DNA of 14,960 nt. Origin: Firmicutes bacterium CAG:882. Lineage in GTDB: Bacteria; Bacillota; Clostridia; Lachnospirales; Lachnospiraceae. Both the position numbers and the translations under genes were made by a program. Under the pieces are notes generated by a model. That model did not search any database, was not told the DNA's origin, and worked only from the letters and a program-made list of their open reading frames with translations. Numbering within the stretch: position 1 is the stretch's first letter; every line of letters starts with the position of its first letter. This document shows, one piece after another, positions 7,093 to 13,922 of this stretch. The DNA is taken from the NCBI GenBank assembly GCA_000435595.1, contig FR895452.1:38298-53257 (forward strand). Reading direction: 5' to 3'.

Positions 7093-10000
7093 ATGAAGCT
7101 TTTTGATGCATTTCCCACACTTGAATTTAATGAAGACACAATGGACATTTTGGCTGATGTTGAGGTGATTAAGGTCACCACCAACTCAGCCAAAACCCGG
7201 CTTAGGGTATATATTTTGTCCAAAAGACTTATACCGAAGCAGACGATATTTACGCTTGAGTCGGGATTTAGAAAGCAGCTTCCGCCGTTTAGGACGATGG
7301 ATATTCATGTCGTTGAGAAGTATGAGCTTTCAAGTCAGTATACACAGGAAAAGCTGTGGGGGATATACAGGGACAGTATATTAGATGAGCTGAAGGCGGA
7401 AAGCATATTCGATTATGACCTTTTAAAGAAGGCAAATGTAAGATTCACGGCTGCTGACAGAATGGAGCTTACCGTCGCGGACGGAACCATTGCCAGGGAT
7501 AGAATGCAGGGACTCAGAGAATATCTTCATATGGTATTTTTTGACAGATGCGGATTCGAGATAGGCTTTGATGTAATATTTAAGGAAGTAAAGCATGAGG
7601 CGAAGGATACTCCTGTAGTACATATGGAATTGTCGGCGTCGGAGGAGAATATTGCGGACGAAAAAGCGGGAGATGCAGATGCAGCTCAGCATGAAGCTCC
7701 GGCTGCCGCTAAAGGTGCAGAGCCTAAGAAGGATAGTGCCGTTACGGGCAGACTACGCACGGATGCAAAGACAGCAGACAGAAAGAATCAGGGCGGTAAG
7801 GATGAGGCTAAGAGCTTCCGCTCAGTTAAGATGTCAGGAAATCCGGATGTTATTTACGGTAAGGATTTTGATGATGAGGCTGTTGAGCTTGCAAGCATAA
7901 CTCACGAGATAGGTGAGGGAACGATAAGAGGTAAAATACGAGGCGTTGAGATTAAGGAGCTGAGAACTGGGAAGCAGCTTATGACGTTTACCGTGACTGA
8001 TTTTACGGATTCAATGTCGGTTAAAATCTTCCTAAACAGCAAGGAAAATCTCGATGAAGTAAAGGGTGACATCGTCGATGGCACATTTGTGAAGATAAAA
8101 GGCGTTATTGCGATGGACAGCTGGAGTAAGGAGATTGCCGTAAGCTCGGTCAGAGGTATTAAGAAGATACCTGATTTTACGACAAAGCGTGTCGATAATG
8201 CGGAAAAGAAGCGTGTTGAGCTTCACTGTCACACCAAGATGAGTGATATGGATGGTGTGTCAGAGGTATCTGACATCGTTAAGCAGGCAGCTAAATGGGG
8301 AATGCCTGCAATTGCCATTACCGACCACGGAGTGTGTCAGGCGTTCCCTGATGCCAACCATACGGTTGAGAAGTTCAAGGATTTCAAGGTCATTTACGGA
8401 GTTGAGGCATACTTAGTAGACGATTTGAAGTCACTTATTGAAAACCCTGCAGGTCAGACCTTTGACGATACATACGTCGTGTTTGACTTGGAGACGACAG
8501 GCTTTTCGTCGGAACATGATAAAATTATCGAGATAGGTGCGGTAAAATATCAGAACCGCAAGAGGGTTGAAAGCTTTTCGTGTTTTGTGAATCCTGAAAT
8601 TCCGATACCGTTCAGGATAGAGAAACTTACGGGAATCAATGATTCAATGGTTATAGATGCAGAGACGATTGAGACTGTGCTTCCGAAATTTATAGAGTTC
8701 TGCGAGGGTGCAGTGCTTGTGGCACATAATGCAGAGTTCGATTCAGGATTTATCAAGGCAAAAGCAAAGCAGATAATGGGCATAGACAAGGAATACACAG
8801 TTGTGGATACAGTTGCGCTCGCAAGAGTGCTTCTGCCGCAGCTCAACAGGTATAAGCTTGACACGGTTGCAAAGGCAGTCGGGGTTTCACTTGAGAATCA
8901 TCATCGCGCGGTCGATGATGCCGACTGTTGTGCCGGAATATTCATAAAATTCATGGGAATGATGGAGGAGCGAGGTATCAATAATCTTGATGAGGTTGAG
9001 AGCCTTGCTGATGCGAGGGAGAACATTGTAAAGAAGCTTCCGTCATACCATGCGATAATACTTGCAAAGAACGATGTAGGAAGAACCAACCTGTACAGAC
9101 TGACATCCATGGCGCATCTTAAATATTTTAACAGGCGGCCAAGAGTGCCAAAGAGTGAACTTTTAAAGCACAGGGAAGGGCTTATTCTGGGTTCTGCATG
9201 TGAGGCGGGAGAGCTTTACCGAGCGATACTTGACAATAAATCTGAGCAGGACATTGCGAGACTTGTTGAGTTTTACGATTACCTTGAGATTCAGCCGCTC
9301 GGGAACAATCACTTCATGATTGATTCTGAGGATATATGGGTGTCGTCGGAGCAGGATCTTATAAATATTAATAAGAAAATTGTGTCACTGGGTGAACAGT
9401 TCGGAAAGCCTGTTGTTGCGACCTGTGACGTGCATTTTTTAAATCCCGAGGATGAGGTATACAGAAGAATAATCATGGCGGGTCAGGGCTTTGATGATGC
9501 AGACCATCAGGCACCGCTGTATCTTCACACGACAGATGAGATGCTTGAGGAGTTTCAATATCTGGGAAACGACAAGGCTTACGAGGTTGTCGTTGAGAAT
9601 ACCAACATGATTGCCGATATGTGCGAGAAGATTTCACCTGTGCGTCCCGATAAATGTCCGCCCGTCATCGAGAATTCCGATGAGACGCTCAGAAAGATAT
9701 GCTACACGACAGCACATGAGATGTACGGGGAGAACCTTCCGGAGATAGTTACCGAGAGACTTGAGAGAGAACTCAATTCAATCATAAGCAACGGATATTC
9801 GGTTATGTACATTATCGCACAGAAGCTGGTATGGAAGTCAAATGAGGACGGATATCTGGTAGGCTCAAGAGGTTCTGTTGGCTCATCGCTTGCGGCTACA
9901 ATGGCGGGAATAACGGAGGTTAATCCGCTTCCGCCGCATTATCTGTGTAAAAAGTGCTTTTACTGTGATTTTGATTCGGATGAGGTTAAGAAGTTCTCCG

Positions 10001-11562
10001 GAGGAGCGGGCTGCGATATGCCGGACAAGGTGTGTCCTAACTGCGGAGAACCGCTGACAAAGCAGGGCTTCGATATTCCATTCGAGACTTTCCTCGGCTT
10101 CAAGGGTAACAAGGAGCCTGATATCGACCTCAACTTTTCGGGAGAGTATCAGTCAAAAGCTCATTCTTATACGGAGGTTATTTTTGGCAAGGGACAGACC
10201 TTCAAGGCGGGTACGGTCGGTACCGTTGCCGACAAGACTGCATACGGCTATGTGAGAAAGTACTTTGAGGAGCGCGGAATCACAAAGAGAGACAGTGAGA
10301 TAGTGCGTATTGCTGAAGGCTGTACGGGAATAAGGCGTTCTACCGGACAGCATCCGGGAGGTATCATAGTTCTCCCGATTGGAGAGGAGATTCACACCTT
10401 CACGCCGATACAGCATCCTGCCAATGATATGACAACGAATATTGTTACAACGCATTTTGACTACCACAGCATCGACCATAATCTGTTAAAGCTCGATATT
10501 CTCGGGCACGATGATCCGACCATGATTCGTATGCTTCAGGATCTGACCGGAATAGACCCTAAGACGATTCCGCTTGATTCGCCTGAGGTTATGAGTCTGT
10601 TCAAGGATACGTCGGCGCTTGGAATAACACCTGATGACATCGGAGGAACGAAGCTCGGTGCACTGGGAATACCTGAGTTCGGAACCGATTTTGCCATGCA
10701 GATGGTTATCGACGCAAAGCCGACCTGCTTTGCGGATCTGGTCCGTATATCGGGACTTTCACATGGTACGGATGTGTGGCTCGGAAATGCACAGACACTC
10801 ATTATGAGCGGAGTTGCGACAATTTCCACGGCTATCTGTTGTCGAGACGATATCATGATATATCTTATCGGCAAAGGCATGGATAAGGAGCTGTCCTTCA
10901 CAATCATGGAGAGTGTTAGAAAGGGCAAAGGACTTAAAGACGGCTGGCCGGAGCAGATGCGCGAGCACGATGTTCCTCAGTGGTACATCGATTCATGTCT
11001 TAAGATTAAGTACATGTTCCCTAAGGCGCATGCTGCCGCGTATGTCATGATGGCATGGCGTATCGCATATTGTAAGGTATTCTATCCGCTTGCCTACTAT
11101 GCGGCGTATTTCAGTATCAGAGCGACCGCATTTTCATATGAGCTTATGTGTATGGGAAAGGAGAAGCTTGACTACTATATTGCCGATTACAAGAAGAGAA
11201 GTGACAGCCTCTCAAAGAAGGAGGAGGATACTCTTAAGGATATGCGTCTTGTGCAGGAGATGTACGCGCGTGGTCTTGAGTTTCTTCCTATTGACCTCTA
11301 TAAGTCGCATTCACGCAACTTCCAGATAGTCGACGGCAAGCTTCTGCCACCGTTCAACTCGATTGACGGACTTGGTGATGTCGCAGCCGAGCTTATCATG
11401 AATGCGGCGGAGCATGGACCATTCCTCTCGAGGGATGACTTTCAGACGAGAACTAAGGCTTCCAAGACGGTTGTGGCGCTGCTTGGCGACCTCGGCATAC
11501 TCGGTGACCTGCCGGAGAGCAACCAGTTGTCGCTGTTCGATGGGCTGCTGAGCGGGATATGA
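7093..11562 (+). CDS. polC: DNA polymerase III alpha subunit, Gram-positive PolC type
   Basis: PolC is the proofreading replicative polymerase of Firmicutes. The 1489-residue product (B. subtilis PolC is about 1437) shows, in order: an N-terminal domain (1-170), an Ala/Lys/Glu-rich linker (about 175-245), an OB fold (about 275-365), a PHP domain split by the exonuclease (LHCHTKMSD at 377-385; CDVHF further on), the DEDD exonuclease (FDLETTG with Asp465 and Glu467; HNAEFDSGF; HHRAVDDA), SRGSVGSSLAATMAG, a zinc module (Cys952, Cys955, Cys981, Cys984), and the palm with PDIDLNFSGEYQ (Asp1010, Asp1012). A clamp-binding motif QLSLF stands at 1478-1482, seven residues before the end. ATG 7093, 7 nt after ispG, is preferred because it gives MKLFDAFP; the purine-rich GGAAGGA at 7072-7078 is rather distant, and an in-frame ATG at 7057 overlapping ispG is the alternative. 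Confidence 0.97.
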   Translation: MKLFDAFPTLEFNEDTMDILADVEVIKVTTNSAKTRLRVYILSKRLIPKQTIFTLESGFRKQLPPFRTMDIHVVEKYELSSQYTQEKLWGIYRDSILDELKAESIFDYDLLKKANVRFTAADRMELTVADGTIARDRMQGLREYLHMVFFDRCGFEIGFDVIFKEVKHEAKDTPVVHMELSASEENIADEKAGDADAAQHEAPAAAKGAEPKKDSAVTGRLRTDAKTADRKNQGGKDEAKSFRSVKMSGNPDVIYGKDFDDEAVELASITHEIGEGTIRGKIRGVEIKELRTGKQLMTFTVTDFTDSMSVKIFLNSKENLDEVKGDIVDGTFVKIKGVIAMDSWSKEIAVSSVRGIKKIPDFTTKRVDNAEKKRVELHCHTKMSDMDGVSEVSDIVKQAAKWGMPAIAITDHGVCQAFPDANHTVEKFKDFKVIYGVEAYLVDDLKSLIENPAGQTFDDTYVVFDLETTGFSSEHDKIIEIGAVKYQNRKRVESFSCFVNPEIPIPFRIEKLTGINDSMVIDAETIETVLPKFIEFCEGAVLVAHNAEFDSGFIKAKAKQIMGIDKEYTVVDTVALARVLLPQLNRYKLDTVAKAVGVSLENHHRAVDDADCCAGIFIKFMGMMEERGINNLDEVESLADARENIVKKLPSYHAIILAKNDVGRTNLYRLTSMAHLKYFNRRPRVPKSELLKHREGLILGSACEAGELYRAILDNKSEQDIARLVEFYDYLEIQPLGNNHFMIDSEDIWVSSEQDLININKKIVSLGEQFGKPVVATCDVHFLNPEDEVYRRIIMAGQGFDDADHQAPLYLHTTDEMLEEFQYLGNDKAYEVVVENTNMIADMCEKISPVRPDKCPPVIENSDETLRKICYTTAHEMYGENLPEIVTERLERELNSIISNGYSVMYIIAQKLVWKSNEDGYLVGSRGSVGSSLAATMAGITEVNPLPPHYLCKKCFYCDFDSDEVKKFSGGAGCDMPDKVCPNCGEPLTKQGFDIPFETFLGFKGNKEPDIDLNFSGEYQSKAHSYTEVIFGKGQTFKAGTVGTVADKTAYGYVRKYFEERGITKRDSEIVRIAEGCTGIRRSTGQHPGGIIVLPIGEEIHTFTPIQHPANDMTTNIVTTHFDYHSIDHNLLKLDILGHDDPTMIRMLQDLTGIDPKTIPLDSPEVMSLFKDTSALGITPDDIGGTKLGALGIPEFGTDFAMQMVIDAKPTCFADLVRISGLSHGTDVWLGNAQTLIMSGVATISTAICCRDDIMIYLIGKGMDKELSFTIMESVRKGKGLKDGWPEQMREHDVPQWYIDSCLKIKYMFPKAHAAAYVMMAWRIAYCKVFYPLAYYAAYFSIRATAFSYELMCMGKEKLDYYIADYKKRSDSLSKKEEDTLKDMRLVQEMYARGLEFLPIDLYKSHSRNFQIVDGKLLPPFNSIDGLGDVAAELIMNAAEHGPFLSRDDFQTRTKASKTVVALLGDLGILGDLPESNQLSLFDGLLSGI

Positions 11563-11569
11563 TTTATTC

Positions 11570-11872
11570 GATTCAGGTGTCAGAACATATCGGTTTAATC
11601 TTAATGTGTATATCAGGTTCTGTTATGCATATCAGCTCCGTTGTACGAAGCAAGTTGTTCTAATGACTCCGGAAAATGTCTTTCTGCTTCCGCCATCGCT
11701 GCAAAATCAGCCATTCATGGCTGTTTGCAGCTCAGCCGGCATCCATGCCGTCTGTGGCTGTGTAGTAAACAGAGTCTTAAGAACAACTAAGCTTCTCCCA
11801 AAAGTCGTGATATGCATAACAGAACCTGATATACATATTAAGGTTGTTAAAGAATGTTCTGGCACCTGAATC
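11570..11872 (+). repeat. Long inverted-repeat element, copy 1 (candidate structured RNA)
   Basis: The element begins 7 nt after the polC stop. Its ends pair over 19 bp (11570-11588 with 11854-11872, one U.G). After an 11x11 internal loop a 35-bp helix follows (11600-11634 with 11808-11842, one G.U). Further in, GAAGC 11647-11651 pairs with GCTTC 11791-11795, AGTTGTTC 11653-11660 with GAACAACT 11781-11788, and GACTC 11665-11669 with GAGTC 11772-11776. The apex carries two hairpins: GCTGCAAA 11698-11705 with TTTGCAGC 11724-11731 enclosing CAGCCAT/ATGGCTG, and CGGCAT 11737-11742 with ATGCCG 11745-11750. A direct copy lies at 12192-12494; the core is about 91% identical to it by eye. An 87-codon open frame (from GTG 11606) crosses the element but has no ribosome site. 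Transcription could come from polC read-through; no own promoter is seen. Identity as RNA is inferred. Confidence 0.8.
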
Positions 11873-12000
11873 ATGTGCAAAGTCTTTTATTTGGATTCGT
11901 GGTAATTTTATGCTGTGGCGGAAGTGTTAAATAAAAATTGTGCGAAAATTATATAAAATATGCTCAAATTGAACAACTTAAATAATTTTGTAAAAAATGC
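11873..12000. other. AT-rich spacer, no gene seen
   Basis: Between the first repeat element and the tRNA promoter the sequence is AT-rich with several A and T runs. I see no open frame with a ribosome site, no convincing promoter pair and no stable hairpin here. It may act as upstream AT-rich sequence for the tRNA promoter. Confidence 0.5.
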
Positions 12001-12029
12001 TTGCTTTTTTCGTGCAGCTAGTGTATATT
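12001..12029 (+). promoter_or_regulatory. Sigma-A type promoter of the tRNA-Glu gene
   Basis: TTGCTT at 12001-12006 and TATATT at 12024-12029 are separated by 17 nt and stand 17 nt before the first base of the tRNA, so transcription would begin about 10 nt upstream of it. The region before the -35 is rich in A and T runs, as in strong stable-RNA promoters. Confidence 0.7.
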
Positions 12030-12046
12030 AGGAAAGTACTCATTAC

Positions 12047-12118
12047 GGCTCGATGGTCAAGCGGTTAAGACGCCGCCCTCTCACGGCGGAAACCGGGGTT
12101 CGATTCCCCGTCGAGCTG
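12047..12118 (+). tRNA. tRNA-Glu (anticodon CTC)
   Basis: A 72-nt tRNA reading GAG glutamate codons. The acceptor arms GGCTCGA (12047-12053) and TCGAGCT (12111-12117) pair with one G.U at the first position. The anticodon stem CCGCC/GGCGG holds the loop CTCTCAC, giving anticodon CTC at positions 34-36. The T arm is CGGGG-TTCGATT-CCCCG. The D arm GTC...GAC contains AAGCGGTTAA. The discriminator base is G (12118), as expected for bacterial tRNA-Glu. The next bases are CTG, so CCA is not encoded and must be added after 3' processing. It has its own promoter and a terminator 34 nt downstream, and sits between the two copies of the inverted-repeat element. Confidence 0.96.
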
Positions 12119-12152
12119 CTAGCTATTAATTGAATAGCCCAACCCGAAAGAG

Positions 12153-12182
12153 TATCGAAGACTTGTGCTTCGATATTTTTTT
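12153..12182 (+). terminator. Rho-independent terminator of the tRNA-Glu gene
   Basis: TATCGAAG (12153-12160) and CTTCGATA (12168-12175) form a perfect 8-bp stem with a 7-nt loop, followed at once by seven T residues (12176-12182). It should end the tRNA transcript and lies only 9 nt before copy 2 of the repeat element. Confidence 0.9.
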
Positions 12183-12191
12183 GTGCAATAG

Positions 12192-12494
12192 GGTTCAGGT
12201 GTCAAAACATGCTGCGCTGCTTTTTATATGTATATGGTGTTGTATTTATGCATATCGGCTCCGTTGTACGAAGCAAGTTGTTCTAATGACTCTGAAAAAA
12301 TTATTTCTGCTTCCGCCATCGTTGCAAAATCAGCCATCCATGGCTGTCTGCAACTCAGCTGGCATCCATGCCGGCTGTGGCTGTGTGATAAACAGAGTCC
12401 TAAGAACAACTAAGCTTCTTCCAAAAGTCGTGATATGCATAAATACAACATCATATATATTAAAGTTGTGAAAGCATGTTTTGACACCGGAATC
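12192..12494 (+). repeat. Long inverted-repeat element, copy 2 (candidate structured RNA)
   Basis: Direct copy of 11570-11872, also 303 nt. The ends pair over 22 bp (12192-12213 with 12473-12494; one G.U and one A/G mismatch). The inner helix is 29 bp (12228-12256 with 12432-12460; two G.U). Its sequence differs from copy 1 over many consecutive pairs yet still pairs, and it has one extra base pair on both arms. The core from 12250 to 12439 aligns to copy 1 at a fixed offset of 623 nt with about 16 differences. The apical stem GTTGCA/TGCAAC (12321-12326, 12349-12354) replaces GCTGCA/TGCAGC by a matched C-G to U-A change. It starts just after the tRNA terminator and no promoter of its own is evident. 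An open frame of 113 codons starting at 12130 inside the terminator region is not credible as a gene. Confidence 0.8.
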
Positions 12495-12520
12495 GTGATA
12501 GGGAACTTCGTTCCTATTAC
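12495..12520 (+). other. Hairpin directly after repeat copy 2
   Basis: GTGATAGGGAAC (12495-12506) and GTTCCTATTAC (12510-12520) form an 11-bp stem with one bulged G, one G.U and a TTC loop. It is followed by ACAAAAAAAC rather than T residues, so it is not a standard terminator on the + strand. The A-run lies on the wrong side for the - strand as well. It may be a cap to the element or an RNA processing signal. Confidence 0.5.
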
Positions 12521-12567
12521 ACAAAAAAACTCTTGTTGTGAATATGCTGACTTTTTGCATTTAATTA

Positions 12568-12596
12568 TTGAATTATATTCTTCGTTATGTTATCAT
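12568..12596 (+). promoter_or_regulatory. Possible distal promoter upstream of recA
   Basis: TTGAAT at 12568-12573 and TATCAT at 12591-12596 are 17 nt apart. Both match the sigma-A consensus moderately in AT-rich sequence where chance matches are common. A transcript from here would carry a leader of almost 190 nt into recA, containing ATCGG at 12629-12633 that can pair with either CCGAT 12641-12645 or, extended, GCCGAT 12655-12660. Confidence 0.3.
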
Positions 12597-12681
12597 ATTT
12601 TTGGTAAGAAATAATGAGTCTTTGTAATATCGGCGGTATCCCGATTCCCACGGAGCCGATTGTCAGTGTATCCCATCAATG

Positions 12682-12695
12682 CGAAAATTTGTTCG
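12682..12695. promoter_or_regulatory. LexA-like box upstream of the recA -35
   Basis: CGAAAATTTGTTCG matches the Gram-positive SOS operator pattern CGAAC-N4-GTTCG at 9 of 10 fixed positions. It lies 9 nt before the -35 hexamer of recA. LexA bound here could hinder polymerase access. Assigned by pattern only. Confidence 0.6.
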
Positions 12696-12704
12696 ATTTA
12701 GATA

Positions 12705-12733
12705 TTGACTTTTGAGGTTGTATGTATTATAGT
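12705..12733 (+). promoter_or_regulatory. Sigma-A promoter of recA
   Basis: TTGACT (12705-12710) and TATAGT (12728-12733) with 17-nt spacing give a good promoter about 55 nt before the recA start. An overlapping TATTAT at 12725 would leave only 14 nt and is less likely. LexA-like sequences lie on both sides. Confidence 0.75.
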
Positions 12734-12742
12734 GTGTACATA

Positions 12743-12756
12743 CGAACATTAGTTTG
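12743..12756. promoter_or_regulatory. LexA-like box overlapping the recA start region
   Basis: CGAACATTAGTTTG has the left half-site CGAAC and a right half GTTTG with one change from GTTCG. It covers roughly +3 to +16 of the predicted recA transcript. Another CGAAC half-site follows at 12760-12764. Together with the box at 12682 this suggests classical SOS repression of recA-recX. Confidence 0.6.
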
Positions 12757-12788
12757 CATCGAACGTGATTAGAGAAGGAGATTAGGTT

Positions 12789-13841
12789 ATGGCTAAGGAA
12801 GATAAGATTAAGGCATTGGAAGCTGCTATTTCGAATATAGAGCGTTCTTACGGCAAGGGAGCTATTATGAAGCTCGGAGACCCATCTGCATCGATGAATG
12901 TTGAGACTATACCGACCGGCTCAATCAGTCTTGACATTGCACTCGGAATGGGTGGAGTTCCTAAGGGAAGAATTATTGAGATATACGGACCTGAATCAAG
13001 TGGTAAGACCACGGTTGCACTTCATATGGTTGCTGAGGTTCAGAAGAGAGGCGGCATTGCGGGTTTCATTGATGCCGAGCACGCACTTGATCCTGTCTAT
13101 GCGAAGAATATAGGTGTAGATATTGACAATCTGTACATTTCACAGCCTGATAACGGCGAGCAGGCTCTTGAGATTACAGAGACCATGGTTCGATCGGGTG
13201 CGGTCGACATTATAATTGTCGACTCCGTTGCGGCACTTGTTCCTAAGGCTGAGATTGACGGCGACATGGGTGATTCTCATGTAGGGCTTCAGGCGAGACT
13301 TATGTCACAGGCACTTCGTAAGCTCACAGCGGTTATAAGCAAGACTAACTGTGTTGTTATATTCATCAACCAGCTCCGTGAGAAGGTCGGAGTCATGTTC
13401 GGCAATCCTGAGACTACAACCGGTGGTCGTGCGCTCAAGTTCTACTCATCAATTCGTCTTGATGTCAGAAGAATCGAGGCTCTTAAGTCGGGCGGAGAGG
13501 TTGTAGGTAACAGAACCAGAATCAAGGTTGTTAAGAATAAGATTGCTCCGCCTTTTAAGGAGGCTGAGTTCGATATTATGTTCGGTCAGGGTATTTCAAG
13601 AGAGGGAGATATTCTTGACCTTGCGGTTAATCTCAACATTATTGTCAAGAGCGGTGCGTGGTTCGCGTACAATGATGCCAAGATTGGTCAGGGACGTGAG
13701 AATGCGAAGCAGTATCTCCGCGATAATCCTGCGGTTATGGCTGAGGTTGAGAAGAAGGTTCGTGAGCACTACGGACTTGCGGCAGATGTTGTTGTGGCTG
13801 ACAACACGGTGGCTGCACCTGAGCAGGAGAAAGAGCAGTAA
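12789..13841 (+). CDS. recA: Recombinase A
   Basis: RecA forms nucleoprotein filaments on single-stranded DNA, carries out strand exchange in recombinational repair, and triggers LexA self-cleavage in the SOS response. The 350-residue product has the Walker A motif GPESSGKTT at residues 67-75, the IIIVDSVAALVPKAEIDGDMGDSH region (Walker B and loop 1) written in parts as VDSVAAL and GDMGDSHVG, the loop 2 region REKVGVMFGNPETTTGGRAL, and the KIGQGRENAK block of the C-terminal domain, with an acidic tail. ATG 12789 has GAAGGAG at 12774-12780, 8 nt upstream. The promoter and two LexA-like boxes lie just upstream. recX follows closely on the same strand with no terminator between. Confidence 0.98.
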   Translation: MAKEDKIKALEAAISNIERSYGKGAIMKLGDPSASMNVETIPTGSISLDIALGMGGVPKGRIIEIYGPESSGKTTVALHMVAEVQKRGGIAGFIDAEHALDPVYAKNIGVDIDNLYISQPDNGEQALEITETMVRSGAVDIIIVDSVAALVPKAEIDGDMGDSHVGLQARLMSQALRKLTAVISKTNCVVIFINQLREKVGVMFGNPETTTGGRALKFYSSIRLDVRRIEALKSGGEVVGNRTRIKVVKNKIAPPFKEAEFDIMFGQGISREGDILDLAVNLNIIVKSGAWFAYNDAKIGQGRENAKQYLRDNPAVMAEVEKKVREHYGLAADVVVADNTVAAPEQEKEQ

Positions 13842-13922
13842 TCATTAAATATTCTTAATAGCTGAATGAGCTTATATGAGCAGGCAGCGAAACGGATTGG
13901 GAATATCATTGACGAGGGCGGT

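Noticed and set aside
11583..11596. GAACAT near the ends of copy 1 as a LexA site
   Set aside because: Only one half-site resembles the motif, and copy 2 has AAACAT at the same place; it is part of the terminal pairing.
11606..11869. Open frame of 87 codons across repeat copy 1, with a similar frame (12130-12471) across copy 2
   Set aside because: No ribosome binding site. Differences between copies change amino acids freely (Q to R, P to L, F to S, V to G), while base pairing is kept. The second frame starts upstream within the tRNA terminator region. The similarity follows from the repeat itself.
11570..11872. 6S RNA, suggested by a long hairpin with an internal bubble
   Set aside because: The element is about 100 nt longer than usual 6S RNA, has a 35-bp nearly perfect helix and a two-hairpin apex, and occurs twice; this does not fit the 6S fold.
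11570..12494. Retron, group II intron or CRISPR interpretation of the repeats
   Set aside because: No reverse transcriptase, maturase or cas gene is present, there are only two copies 622 nt apart, and the unit is a long hairpin and not a short repeat with spacers.
12495..12530. Terminator after repeat copy 2
   Set aside because: The hairpin is followed by an A-run and not by T residues on the + strand, and on the - strand the T-run precedes the stem, so neither direction gives an intrinsic terminator.
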